This document shows positions 24,001 through 38,946 of a stretch of DNA of 64,000 nt, piece after piece. Each line of letters begins with the position of its first letter. The first letter of the stretch is position 1. A program made the position numbers and the translations under genes. Below the pieces are notes generated by a model. It was not told where the DNA came from. It did no database searches and worked only from the letters and a program-made list of their open reading frames with translations. The stretch is from Nymphaea colorata (lineage: Eukaryota; Streptophyta; Magnoliopsida; Nymphaeales; Nymphaeaceae), in assembly GCF_008831285.2 (NCBI RefSeq), contig NC_045138.2:15905934-15969933 (forward strand), read 5' to 3'.

Positions 24001-25441
24001 AAACCAAATAGTAATATAATCTTGTTTTTGGGCCAAACCCACTTCGATTTTGGATTAATTACAGGAGAAATTGCAACATAAATTTGATTTGATTTTTGTA
24101 GGTTTGATTACATCATTAATTAAAATATATTTGTGTTTTGTCATAATATAGAATATGAGAACTATGTGAGTTCTTCTTCAATCATGATGGTAATAAACTG
24201 TTTCAAGAAAGAATTTGGTAGAGAAATTGGACAGATTTATAAAATACTATAACTAAATCTACTTTAATTTTTAAAACAGATTCACGAAATAATTTGTTGT
24301 TATTCCACCTTGATCACGTCAAAACATTAAATTTTATGGAAAGGTACCCACTCGTGAGAGTTGAAATTAAAGAATTTTTGTTTTATTAAGTATGTTTAAA
24401 TATTTAATAATTAATTTTTAAATGACAATAAGAATTTTATGAATGTGGAGGAATATATGCAGGCCCCAATATTGTATCTGACAATGAAAGCATATATGGC
24501 GGGAAGAATATTGATTCACAGCATTGAATGAGGAACAAACAAACTAGGAGAATATCAGTTTGTTGATCTATTTATCAGAAGAGAAAAAGCCGAAGCCTTC
24601 ACCCAACCACAAGGCATTTATGAGTGATTTGTTGTGAAATTAAGTCGTGCCAAGTATGTGTGGTTGCAACGCCCCCATCTAGGGGCAGAGGAAAGGGGGG
24701 TTGTATGGACCATGTACCTCCCTCAATTTTTTTTTTAATTTACATGTAAATTTTAAAAAATTTTGTTTGTGCTATATAAAAATTTTGAAAAATGATATTT
24801 CGACCTGTGTCAAAATTTAAAAATTTTCAAAATTTAAAAATTTTAATTTTTGTTTATGAAAAATTTCTGACTCCGACTCCGCTTCTGGCGACATGCATGG
24901 AAACGATTTGATAATAGATGTTATATAAATTAATCCTGAAAAATCTTGAAGATTGTTCCTAAATTTATGACAAATTGAACATTTTTCCCCTCAAATTAGA
25001 CTCTCATGGCATTTAGCCGATCCAAATTCGATTGTTTTGCTGCCCAACTTTTGTTCCTTCAAATCCAATCTAACATTTTGCGGTGATCAAAACACCATTT
25101 AAAGGTGAAAACTTTCATAACGAAATTCAACTTGAAGCCTTAAGCTGAACGATTTGCGAGGCGAGCAACTCTTCCACTCATTTTTCCGTGTTATTGATGA
25201 TACATCGTGAGAAAAAGTATGAGAGAAGAATTGTTTGATCAAACATATTTGCATATCCAATAAACTAAGATAATTACATTTGTGCACATATTTACAGATT
25301 TCTTGTGTTTGGAGCAACGGATTCCTCCCTGCTTGAGCATGAAATGGCTCCTCTTCAAGAGTTACAAACTACATTAATGAGAAAATCCTTGCATACAAGT
25401 TGCATATGTATGTGTTTGAGAGAAAAGAAATCAACTAAAAT
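21069..25441. other. Intergenic, very AT-rich, no gene recognised
   Basis: The first 250 bp are the promoter and leader side of the LEA_2-type gene (GA-rich 21280-21340). Beyond that only short frames, T/A runs and a TA tract near 22724-22747 are seen, plus one repeat at about 24680-24890. Confidence 0.5.
24680..24890 (-). mobile_element. Non-autonomous repeat, same family as 38755-38946 but inverted
   Basis: The AT-rich core (aatttacatgtaaatttt ... ttttgaaaaatgatattt) is the reverse complement of the core at about 38800-38895. Both copies keep a terminal word related to ggggcagag / ctccgc. This fits a short MITE-like family. The ends are worn and no target duplication is clear. Confidence 0.5.
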
Positions 25442-26533
25442 CTAGGAAAAGCATGAGGCAATTAGCACAGTCAAGAAGGAATAGATTGTTAATGGCTTCC
25501 ATCCAAGTCCAAGAGTTCGGCTCGATCCACTGCACACCAGCTTGTTGTCATGGTATGTGCACACTGGCTGTTTCCTGCATTATCAAACACATTAGAGCAG
25601 CCCGAGTTTGATCGCTTTCCCCTAAAACGGTTCATTGTAGATGAAGAAGAGAGAGGGAGCTTGCATGCGACGCCGGAAAAACTCACCGGGAGGAGCAGAA
25701 GGTGATGACGTAGTCGGAGCCGGTGCAGGTGAAGATGCTGGATGGGTCGTCGTAGGCGTAACTGTACGCCGCCGGGCAGGCTTCCTTGAACTTCTGCGAG
25801 TAGTACGTCGGGGTGCAGGTGGCGGAGTTACCGTACACCCCTCTGCAGCAGTACTGGTCGGTGTCGAACACGTCGCAGGCGCTCCGGCAGGCGATCACCG
25901 TCTTCCCCGACCTCACGGCCAGCTCCGCCGGGCAGCTGTTCAGCAGGTTGGTGTCGCACCCCGCCACCGAGCAGTTCCCTTTACCGTTCAGCGGCGTCAC
26001 CACCATCGGCACGTTAAACCCGTCCACCAGGCTCACGTCGTAGAAGTCGACCGCCGCCAGCGTGAACTCCGCCAGGCTCGCCGGCGGTTCTCCCGATGCC
26101 CCGCACTTGAGGGCGGTCCCGCACGCCCCCGTCTGGCACGTCCCCACCCCGTTGCTGTCAAACTTGCACCCCGTCCGCCCCCAAATCCGGCCGCTCCATC
26201 CCACCGGCGCTGTCAGCACCGCCGTCTGCCTGGGCTTTAGCTGGAAACCCCCGCCGCCGAAGCTGTCACCCGGCGTGATCGCCGGCCATATGGTCTCCTT
26301 GCAGTCATTGATGATTGTGAACACCCGAGAAGCTTCGACCACCATTCTCATTTCTGCATATCAAACAGCAATTTCGTTCAATGCCGTCTTCATGGAAATT
26401 CAATAGCCATTGAGATAGACTCCACATGAACAGCTAAAACTAATTCGATTGACTCAAACAAACCATAGAAGAAGGAGATACCTGATGCCATTATGAGGAT
26501 GAAGAAGGTCGCTAGATTCAGCGTGGCACCCAT
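25442..26533 (-). CDS. Thaumatin-like protein (PR-5 family) with hydrophobic C-terminal tail
   Basis: Three exons: 26533-26482, 26353-25687 and 25574-25442, total 283 aa. Exon 1 encodes a signal peptide (MGATLNLATFFILIMAS) and ends GCATCAG/gtatct. Exon 2 holds the whole thaumatin fold with 16 cysteines, the GRTGCKFDSNGVGTCQTG region and the acidic-cleft residues (Glu in LAEFTL, Asps in DFYDVSLVDG and CDVFDTDQYCC). It could be read to a stop at 25683, but that stop lies inside a perfect donor (CCCG/gtgagt). Splicing to the acceptor at 25575 continues the frame with KQPVCTYHDNKLVCSGSS, then a hydrophobic tail (LTIYSFLTVLIASC) ending at 25442. Tails like this occur in the TLP1-type subgroup and may direct GPI anchoring (inference). 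Likely extracellular; antifungal or glucan-binding roles are known for the family, not shown here. Confidence 0.9.
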
Positions 26534-26575
26534 TTTTCTTCTTCTTCTTCTTCTGTATATCAATGGCGAGACGGG

Positions 26576-26583
26576 ATTTTATA
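26576..26583 (-). promoter_or_regulatory. TATA box of the thaumatin-like gene
   Basis: TATAAAAT on the minus strand lies 43 bp upstream of the start codon, with a TTC/GAA-rich leader between them. Confidence 0.5.
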
Positions 26584-28871
26584 ATGCATCAGCCATTAAT
26601 TTATGGCACCCATCTGGTTGTCTCGGAACGGCGACTACGTAGGCATATATTTGATCTACGTTTGGAAAAGACGGTGGACAAGGGGAGCAGGAATTTCTAG
26701 TTTGGAACGGCTACCTTGCTTCCTCAGCAACCCTGGTTGCTTGCGCTGCTGGTTCTGCCATTCTTGCCTTTCGGAGATTCTTCTGCACAGTGGCCCACTT
26801 CGCCCCTGCACCTCTTCGTCCAAGGATAGGAAGACATTCCCTTTGAAGAAGAAAAGGAATTGAGAAAAGAGATTTAGATTCTGATATCATTCTTGACGTC
26901 TCTTGCAGCCATAAGATTTCAGTATTTTCTGTGAATGTGTCTCGCTTACGTTCTCACTCTAGATGGCAGGACCAAAAAATGAGATCTAAGTAGAAAAAAG
27001 AACGTCCAGAATGAGATCAGAATCTAAATCGCTCTTTTCTCAGTTCTTTTTCTCCAATTCATTTCGTGAGAGTTATTTGCAAGTTTATTCAGAAGATAAA
27101 GCGTTTCAAGTTTTCAACAATTCACTTGGACATTTTGTCAAACCTTAGCAAACAGACGCATATTTGGAGTTAGCCTTGGGTTACATAGTTTGATTTGAAT
27201 TCAGAATATCACCCCAAATCCTGCATCATCTTCAGCATCTCCGGCAGGTTGATTGCTTCAATCGCAAGCTGAAAACTGAAGATAAAAGATTTATAAATTC
27301 GATTCCTCTGCTTGTTGATAACAATCATCAGAAGATTAAAAAAAACGCTTCAACATTTTGGCATGTAAAGAATTAGAGCTGCACTTTTCTTGTTTCTATA
27401 ATTAGTTGATGCTTCCATGGTGAATGAATAAGAGAAGTATGTGAAGTCAGGGATGAGTGGTCACAAGAAAAGCTTAGAAAAGGGCTTAGGCCAATTTGTC
27501 TTCCATAGTTAAGCAAATATATACATGTCAAATTTGAAATTAGGAAAGCTCCTCCAGTTCAACCCATTGAATCTACTTTAATCATTTCTTGCCCGAGGAA
27601 ACTGCACCTCAGCTTAGTGTCTTAAAATTGCAAAGCTAAATCTAATTTGCTTTTTGAAATGTGATTGGCTCACACATTCATCTAACCTAGTTTTTAAAAA
27701 ATGTGGTTATGTAAAGCCAAGTTTTTAATGAATTTTAAAAGCTTGATTTGTTTGATTCTGTAACACACAAAAACCTAATTTTGTCAATAACGTGTTTTAC
27801 AAAGCTGGGTTTTTTTCAAACTCAAGTTTGATGACACACAAACATTTCAAAAACCTGGTTTTGGAATGTCATTTAAATGCTTCCAAAGACTGCATGTTGA
27901 GCTCCTAAGCTACCAGGCTGATCAACAAAGTATCTTGAGGTTTCAGTTGGTTCTTGTTGCAAACCCCACCAAGCTCAAGGTGAGAGCGAACTTATAGTCA
28001 AGTTGGAATCGGCTCTTTTGCTAATATATACATCCTCTTCAACATTGGATGATATATTTAGATTTGATACCTATGAATCAAGCATAATAACCTTTAATGT
28101 TTTGGAAGACTTTTTTGGCAATGAACCAAGAGGAAAACTACTGAAATTTCACTCTATTCCATATTATGTCTTGTTAATGTGCCTTTAGGGGGTCATCTGG
28201 TAGCAAGAACATTCTTGTGGGTATCTCGTGAATCTTGTAAACATTGGAAAGGATTCATGAAACGTTTGGTACCAGATCCATTGCCCATTTCTAAGCACAA
28301 CCAAAGATGCTAGGCGAGATGCACGTTACCTGATCTTATGATGGACAAAGGGAAGGAACTTATTGTTGGATGATTTATACAAGCAAACACCAAACACCAA
28401 GGAAAAAATGTTTGTGCTCAAAATAAACAACACAATCGTCGAATCGTTCAACATGTTTAATGACTTCAATTCAAATGGATTGAGGTCCCTGAAAATCTTA
28501 GGATTTTTGTGTCGAACTGATGAGACCATTTGTCAACGTAAAACGGGACAAATTATCTGCCCCGACTGACATTACCTGAATAATTGCTGCAAATGAACGG
28601 GACCTCAGCAGAAAACTGCCATTTTGACCGCTGACCTTTTCTTTTCCTTCTCCGGCAACCAGCAGAAGAGCAAAAACTGGGGACCCGGATCTGCTTTTTC
28701 TTCTTCTTGACCCTTGTTTTTGAAAAGGAAGCTTTGAGGCCATAAGGCCGGCTGGGCCTCTCGGAATCAGCAAGAGACAGATACACAAAAAGTTGGGTTC
28801 CGTGGTCTCCATAAGCGAACCCTTTCCTCCCCACTTCTCCCGCAGCAAAACATCGAAAGAGTCCGACGGTC
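26584..28871. other. Intergenic between divergent thaumatin-like gene and UFM1
   Basis: This shared upstream region of two divergent genes has no recognisable coding exon. A short complementary pair of words (about 26846-26884 against 27005-27070, aaaaagaactgagaaaagag with variants) could form a weak hairpin. The last 300 bp are moderately GC-rich, fitting the UFM1 promoter and leader. Confidence 0.4.
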
Positions 28872-32649
<3,778 letters not shown>

Positions 32650-34687
32650 TCATTATTTTCTAGATATGCTGCTCCTGGAAATGAAATATGACATTTTGCA
32701 ATTATGTTCTCATGAATCAAAATTTTATCTGCCGAGTTGTGGCCTTATAGATGCATACCTTAAATATTTTTATAGTTGAAAAATAACATAGCAAGGAACT
32801 TGAAATAACTCTATTCTATCGCATGCCCTTGCTTTGTTAAGCACTTAACTCTTAACGTTAAGAGCTTGTTGCATGATATTTGGCCGGTGAATTTTTCTGT
32901 TCCCACGAAAATTTGTGGTGTTGGATTTTGGTAGATGCATTATCCTTCATGTGGAATTTAGTGCATAAAGGATACAACAAAGCCATTCTCGCTTTCCTTT
33001 TTCTTGGTTAACAGTTATTGTTGAAGCTGTCTTTGATAGCACGTCTCTATTAAAGCTTGGGTGATGAAGTTCGAGTTACTCAATGGTGTGCTTGAATACT
33101 TCGAAGTAATTAGTCTCTTGGTGTCCCACTGACTTGATGTACAGATACTCTATCCTTGAATTCCCTTTGGATTCGCTGTTCATGGCCATGAAGAGTCATC
33201 CACGTCTCATGTGTAGACAACACATCGGCGGAGAGAGAAAGAGAGAGTTTGGGTTTGCCTGTATTGGGGCCCCTGTTGGAAATTATTGCTTTGACACCTC
33301 TTGATGTCGATCTCATGCCGGCCCGGACGTGGGAAAAGGACTTGGCCATAATTGCGTGAACCCTTTTAGCTAAAGATTATTAGATGACGTGCCCCTATTT
33401 GATCAATCCTTTTATCCTTCTCAGGTAGTGGTATCTGTTAGGAGTCTGCCTACTCTAGTTTATCAATGAACTTGTAGAAGATTTTGTTTGCCCTCGTAAG
33501 CACTGTGGAGAGAATGTTTACTGGGTTTTGTTTAACTCAGAACTGAATCATCTACAGTGAAAACATGGAAGAATCCTCATTTACCAGATTCGATCCTTTT
33601 GCTCTCTATTGTATCTCGACGTATTTCATAAAACTCGGTCTTTCATTTTGGTAGTGTCTAATCTCAGTTGGCATTTAGCTTCGTGAATCTTTTGGAAAGA
33701 ATAAAATTTTAACTTATTATAACGTCTGTTTTACCCTTTCTCAGTAGTTGAATGAGATCGAAACTTTTACTAAGCTTGTCAGAACGCCTAAAACCAGAAA
33801 TCTGATGTCTGCATGTCTGTAAGTCTAACCATACCACTTCCAAATGGAAGGAACATGTTACTTTATCAGGTGCACGGAAAACAGCAAAACCACACCAACT
33901 TCTTATTTTTTTTCCTATGCTAGCACAAGCAAATTGCATTAAAAATAAGACAATTCTCCCAAAAAGATCTAACCACTGTACAAAGAATGTATAAATATTT
34001 AAAACGGCTAACTGTCACTGTTCTTTCCGGTTCTTGTTTTTTTTTTCAAATGAGGAAGCTTCCAAAGAACCAGACCGCTTATTGGCTGCTTCTTGAAAGG
34101 TAAACTGCAGGTGAGCTCCAACTTCTATGCTTTCTCAGAGCAATAACATGGGAAGCTCAGAGGCGCTTCACAGCAGTGCAGAGATTTGACTCACGGTCTT
34201 CAAATTAACACCATTCACGGATGCCATCTTCCCATTGTTCACGTCAAACTGCAAGAAATTCTAACAAAAATGCAATCGATCATTTAACTCGGACAAAGTC
34301 AACATGCTGCGCCACTTTCTTTGGCGCAGAAGAATGGAAACGCAGCCTACTATTCTACCTTTTTCTCTGTTCTTCCATCGCATGGATCAAAATGTAGAGC
34401 CACATTCTAAGTCACCCAGTGAAAAAATCGGCCCAAGAGTGAGGAACAGGACTAACTTGATCATTGAACGAACACTCTTATGAGGATGAAAAGAATACCA
34501 ATTCTTTCACGAAATCATCACACGAATAAATTTTATTTTCTTTTCTGTCAAATTTGTGACAACCATTATCTGCACTCCCATCAAACTGTGCATCCCAAAG
34601 AGATTAACAAACAAACCTTCAATGTTTTGTAGCACGAGGCATCACGGCGAAAAACTGAAAGAACACCAATGATGATAACGAATTCCT
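32650..34687. other. UFM1 3' side and convergent spacer to the DUF247 gene
   Basis: The first few hundred bases should hold the UFM1 3' UTR. No domain-bearing frame is seen on either strand. The last 300-600 bp should include the 3' UTR of the minus-strand DUF247 gene. Confidence 0.4.
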
Positions 34688-36190
34688 CTAGTTTGGAGGT
34701 TTATAATAAGCGTATACTGTGTAGAAAGTCTGTGCAAAAGTGAGAAGAAGCAGGACAACTGCAGCCAGGAGGGAAAGGATTGCCCAAGGATTGCTGAAGT
34801 AGTTGTGCTTCAGGGTAGCTCTCCATGTATTCCATCTGTGGTTATAGTAGTCATTCATCTGTTCAGACAGTGTAGAAAGATAGCTCTCGTTGATATCAAA
34901 CACGACTTCCTCACACAGCTTATTAAACAAATCTGCAACTTCGTCGTCGCTCCCCAACCAGTGCTCCATAATTCCCCTGTAATGGAGGTAGCTCACGTCA
35001 TCGGATGAGTTGATGAGGTTATCCAGGAAGACGACATAGGAAGTGATGTCGTTGCTGCAATCAAGATGGCACTGCTCAAATGCAATCAGGTTGAGGAAGA
35101 GTGACTTTGTCCCATCATGGATCAGCAGCCTTGGCATCCGCAGAAATCCATTTTCGAACCTGATATCCCAGAACCTGTCTGTCCTCCTCTTTCTGATCTT
35201 GATCCCTGCCTCTCTTAGCTCAGTGATGCAATGCACCAGCTGCTGCCGTCGCTTGTCTGCAGCGTGGACCGTTCGAGATCGCCGCCGGCGCCAGACCTTC
35301 GGCACCTTAACAGGCTCGGAGGGGCCGCTTCTGAGAAGGCTCCTGCGGAAGACGTCCAGGCAATGGAGTCCTCCTTCTGTTAGAGGATCAAAGACGTCTG
35401 CTGCTTGGAATCTATTGCAGACTAGGGGCTCATCATTGGGCATAAGGGGATCAAAGAATTGGAGTACAAGCTTAGCTACCATGGATCCTTTGTTCGAATC
35501 ACCTTCTTGCAGGGCATAGAGCCTTTCAAGGACAAACAAGGGTAGCTGGTTTTCCATCATGATCATGTCTCTCTGTATGGAATACATGCTGCCTCTCATG
35601 GCGAATACAGGATCGAATCGGGAGTAGCCCAAGTTTGTGAATCCCTCGACTGCACCGCGGAAAAGCTCCAGGATGAAACAGCCATCAAGCATCATCATTT
35701 CGCAAAACTCATCGCTTCCGAGGCTGATGATTCCTTCATAGCACTCTCTAGCCCTCTTTTCCAAGTCCTTCATGGCGTGGAAGTATTGCCGGACGTCTTG
35801 CTTGGTGCGCTCAAGTATGCGCCGGAGGGCCCGCCACTTGTGATGCTCCATATCCCGGAAGGTCTTCTTCCTGTCATGGTGGTAAGGGCCAAGAGACACG
35901 ATCTGAGGGACGTAGGTCTTGTTGTCGTCGCTGTCGCGGAGGCACTTGGGTATTCTGTAAATACAGAGCTTTCCCCATGAAGCAGAGCTGTCCTCCTCGA
36001 GAGACTGCTGCAACTTCTCCCTGATGGTGATCACCCACTCTGGATCTGGTTCCGAAATCACAGTCTCTGGTTGCTCCTCGTCCACCGGTTCCTCCTCGAG
36101 TCCATTGGCGACATTCTGTTGAACCGTCTCCCGGAGCTTCAACGTTATCAGATACCAACTGAGAAGTTCTTTGTTGAAAACTGCCACCAT
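34688..36190 (-). CDS. DUF247 (UPF0481) plant membrane protein
   Basis: An intronless 500-aa protein. The start is placed at ATG 36190 because it gives the family-typical MVAVFNKELLSWYLITLKLR; the frame extends upstream only without an ATG. The DUF247 domain fills about residues 85-460, with characteristic stretches CIYRIPKCLRDSDDNKTYVP, QIVSLGPYHH, MEHHKWRALRRIL, MMMLDGCFILELFRG, DMIMMENQLPLFVLERLY and later FLRMPRLLIHDGTKSLFLNL. A C-terminal membrane anchor is at about 468-493 (AILSLLAAVVLLLLTFAQTF). A basic, Arg-rich insertion (VWRRRRSRTVHAADKRRQQ) precedes the last third. Biochemical function is unknown. Two DUF247 genes are tied to grass self-incompatibility, but most members are not, and nothing here suggests that role. 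Confidence 0.92.
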   Translation of the reverse strand: MVAVFNKELLSWYLITLKLRETVQQNVANGLEEEPVDEEQPETVISEPDPEWVITIREKLQQSLEEDSSASWGKLCIYRIPKCLRDSDDNKTYVPQIVSLGPYHHDRKKTFRDMEHHKWRALRRILERTKQDVRQYFHAMKDLEKRARECYEGIISLGSDEFCEMMMLDGCFILELFRGAVEGFTNLGYSRFDPVFAMRGSMYSIQRDMIMMENQLPLFVLERLYALQEGDSNKGSMVAKLVLQFFDPLMPNDEPLVCNRFQAADVFDPLTEGGLHCLDVFRRSLLRSGPSEPVKVPKVWRRRRSRTVHAADKRRQQLVHCITELREAGIKIRKRRTDRFWDIRFENGFLRMPRLLIHDGTKSLFLNLIAFEQCHLDCSNDITSYVVFLDNLINSSDDVSYLHYRGIMEHWLGSDDEVADLFNKLCEEVVFDINESYLSTLSEQMNDYYNHRWNTWRATLKHNYFSNPWAILSLLAAVVLLLLTFAQTFYTVYAYYKPPN

Positions 36191-38754
36191 CTTCTTCCTT
36201 CCTTCCCTTTCCTTCTTTTTCCTCGCCTTAGACACGCACCAACCAACCGCAGAGCAGGCCGCTTCCTTCTCTGGGTCTTTTCTCTTCTTTCCTGTTAAGA
36301 CTGTCTTGGTCCTAAGAAAATGAAATCAATTGAAAGCCAATTCCTCTATTATTGCAACTATTCTTTTCCTGCCTTTCTGACCGTCTGATGGTGGCATTGA
36401 TTTGGATCTGCGGTTGGCTGTAGAAGTGCAGTCTTCGTCAGCAGACCTTTACCTGCAACTCCTAATCAGATATTGGTGGCAATGGATTCTGGAAAACCAA
36501 TATAAAAATGGCTCCACCTTAGCTACCTTCTAGAATTAATCGCTTCACAAACATGGCTAATCATGTGTAGATATTTTAGAACCAAGACGATCGATCCCCT
36601 TGTTACACGGTATTTTGAATCGTGCCTGTTAAAAATTTAAGATACACCAGCTCTTCTTCTTGCTGATATTGAATGCTTTCTTCGTTGAATTCAAACAAAA
36701 TTATATAAAGGAACCAACCGCCGTGTTCTCACATTTTTTTTAATCTGCAAGCCAGGAGACGCCATTAAGCATTCGACCCTTCGCCTCCTTTAGGTCGTAG
36801 ATCCTAATCTTAAGCAACCCCCTTCGCCGTAAGAACTGCTTACCATTAATGGAGGCATGGAGGAAGAGAGAATCTCAATTTCAGGGAATCGTCCCATAGA
36901 TTTTTTCTCCTTCTTTAATCTGCAACAAACTGGCACGACTAGGTGTTTCCGTCTCTGTTCTTCTACAAAATCTGTGATGGATATTGCCTCGGTGGCGAGC
37001 AAATGATGTAATTAAAAACGAAACCTTATGAAGATGGGTATTAATAGAACCACTAAATGAGAAAAAATCAGCAAAACCTTGTTTGCTAAATCTCAAGATT
37101 GATGTGAATTTATTGTAAATTTATTTCATAATAATGAAGTTTTAGTTTGATAAACATGAGTATTTCATCCTACCACCCAAAGAGAAGAACGACCTCTCAT
37201 CCCATAAGACACTCCTATTATGCATCAACTTACACGTTTCAGTATTTGTCTTTTGCAGTACAGGAAATTGATATTTCCATATTCAAAATGAAAATTGGCT
37301 GTCTATCAACCCCACTTCACCTGTTGTGCCAACCCAACCCATTGGAGATAGTGATGAGGTTTTGGGCATATAAAAAAAAATGTATAGATCCAATGAATGG
37401 ATAAGCGGAGGAACTTCAATATTCGATCTGCTTCACCCTCCTCTCCCCTTCCTTTATTTTTTTTAATTCGTTTGATTTTTACTATTTATTTGTATACATG
37501 ATATAAATCAATAAATCTTTTTCTACTTAAATCATACAAACAGATAACATCATCGATTTTATCTTTAAAAATGATGTCAATCTCTATAAATATGTATTTC
37601 AGAAATCAAATAAGAAAGAAAAGGCATGCCATTTTTGTTCTTATGATTGCAGACCTTTTTTGGACCGAATCAGGCGTATTAGCAGCCAAACAATTCGATT
37701 AGGGGCCAGTATAAGGGTTTTTGTCAGTTTTCAAAGATATTTTTAAAGGGTTTTCTTGTATTTAATTAATTATTAATATTTTTCATAAAATTAACTTTTT
37801 AATGTTCTTTACTAATCCAAATTGTTCGAATCGGCCCGATTTGCAACATTGGTATATTCCACGTTTCTCCATCTCTCCCACTTCATGTCATCTTCATTAA
37901 TTTTTCTTAGAAAAAAAATGCACCTAACTTTTTAGTGATACAACGTCCATTTGACTTGACTTTTAGATGAAAGCCGCTAAACATAATAAAATATTCAAAC
38001 ACGAACTTGCTTTTGCTTTGACAAATCTTCACATTCAATTGGAAAACTTCATGAATTTGCAGCACCAACCTTTCAGCAGCAATATTAGAAAGAGAAGATG
38101 CGAAATGCCAAGCGTGCACTCCATTGATTAAGTGTCTTATTGTTGTCATCCATCTCGCCGTTGCTTTCGGTTGAATGAGCGGCGCTCTGCTACGCTACAC
38201 ATTCCTGCCAATTTTGACCGTTTCTCAAGTCTGGGGAAATAAGAAACTTGAAGGAACCTCTGTTTTGTTCTTTATGTTCTAACGCTAATATGAAGCTTGG
38301 CCCGCCATTGGCGGATTTGAATTGAATCGGTGATAAATTGATTTGAAAGTAAGGATGTCAGTGTATCCGATTTGGATCGGATATCCGGTATGAGCATGGA
38401 GACAATGCACCTTCGATTCGATATTGTGTCTCACCCTATAAGCCCAATGGAATAACACTTGTGAGAGTTGAAATCGAACTAACAACCTACAGTTTGCAAG
38501 TCTGTGAACCTGACCAGCTATGTTATGCCTCTCAAGGGTGACGGGATGAATACATGGATGCCAAACATTTGCAGCTTATAAAATGGGAGCACCTCTATGA
38601 CAAGGAGGAATAAAATCTGAGAAACATTAGTAGCATTTCATGATTGAACTCACGAAGGCGGCAAAAGCGAGCAACTCATCCTGGGCCAATGTGATTCAAA
38701 GCAAGTACCTGATGTAGGAGAGGGGATGGCTGATCAACAACACCTGAACTCATG
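36191..38754. other. Intergenic, no gene recognised
   Basis: The DUF247 promoter side is followed by AT-rich DNA. A gtaaggatgtcagtgtatcc / tggatcggatatccgg patch at 38345-38385 resembles one end of the TAGGGATGTC repeat family seen at 42383, but only one end is present. Confidence 0.4.
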
Positions 38755-38946
38755 GGCAGAGCCAGAATTTTTCATAAGAGGGGCTGAATTAAAGTTTTTA
38801 AATTTCGATTAAGGCAGAAATATCATTTTTCAAAATTTGTATATAGAACACGTGAAATTTTTTAAAATTTACATGTAAATTTAAAAAAAAAAAAACTGAG
38901 GTGGGGCCAAGGCCCATGTGGGCCCTACCTTAGCTCTACCCTGCCC
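38755..38946 (+). mobile_element. MITE-like element with ~12-bp imperfect terminal inverted repeats
   Basis: The element starts gggcagagccagaattttt and ends ttagctctaccctgccc; the ends pair imperfectly as inverted repeats. The AT-rich core is shared in opposite orientation with 24680-24890. Length is about 190 bp, with no coding capacity. Confidence 0.5.

Noticed and set aside
25641-26240. 199-codon plus-strand frame across the thaumatin-like gene
   Set aside because: It is antisense to the cysteine-rich thaumatin exon and owes its length to high GC.
36191-36235. N-terminal extension of the DUF247 protein by 15 residues
   Set aside because: It begins at GTG, and the family-conserved MVAVFNKELLSW starts at the ATG at 36190.
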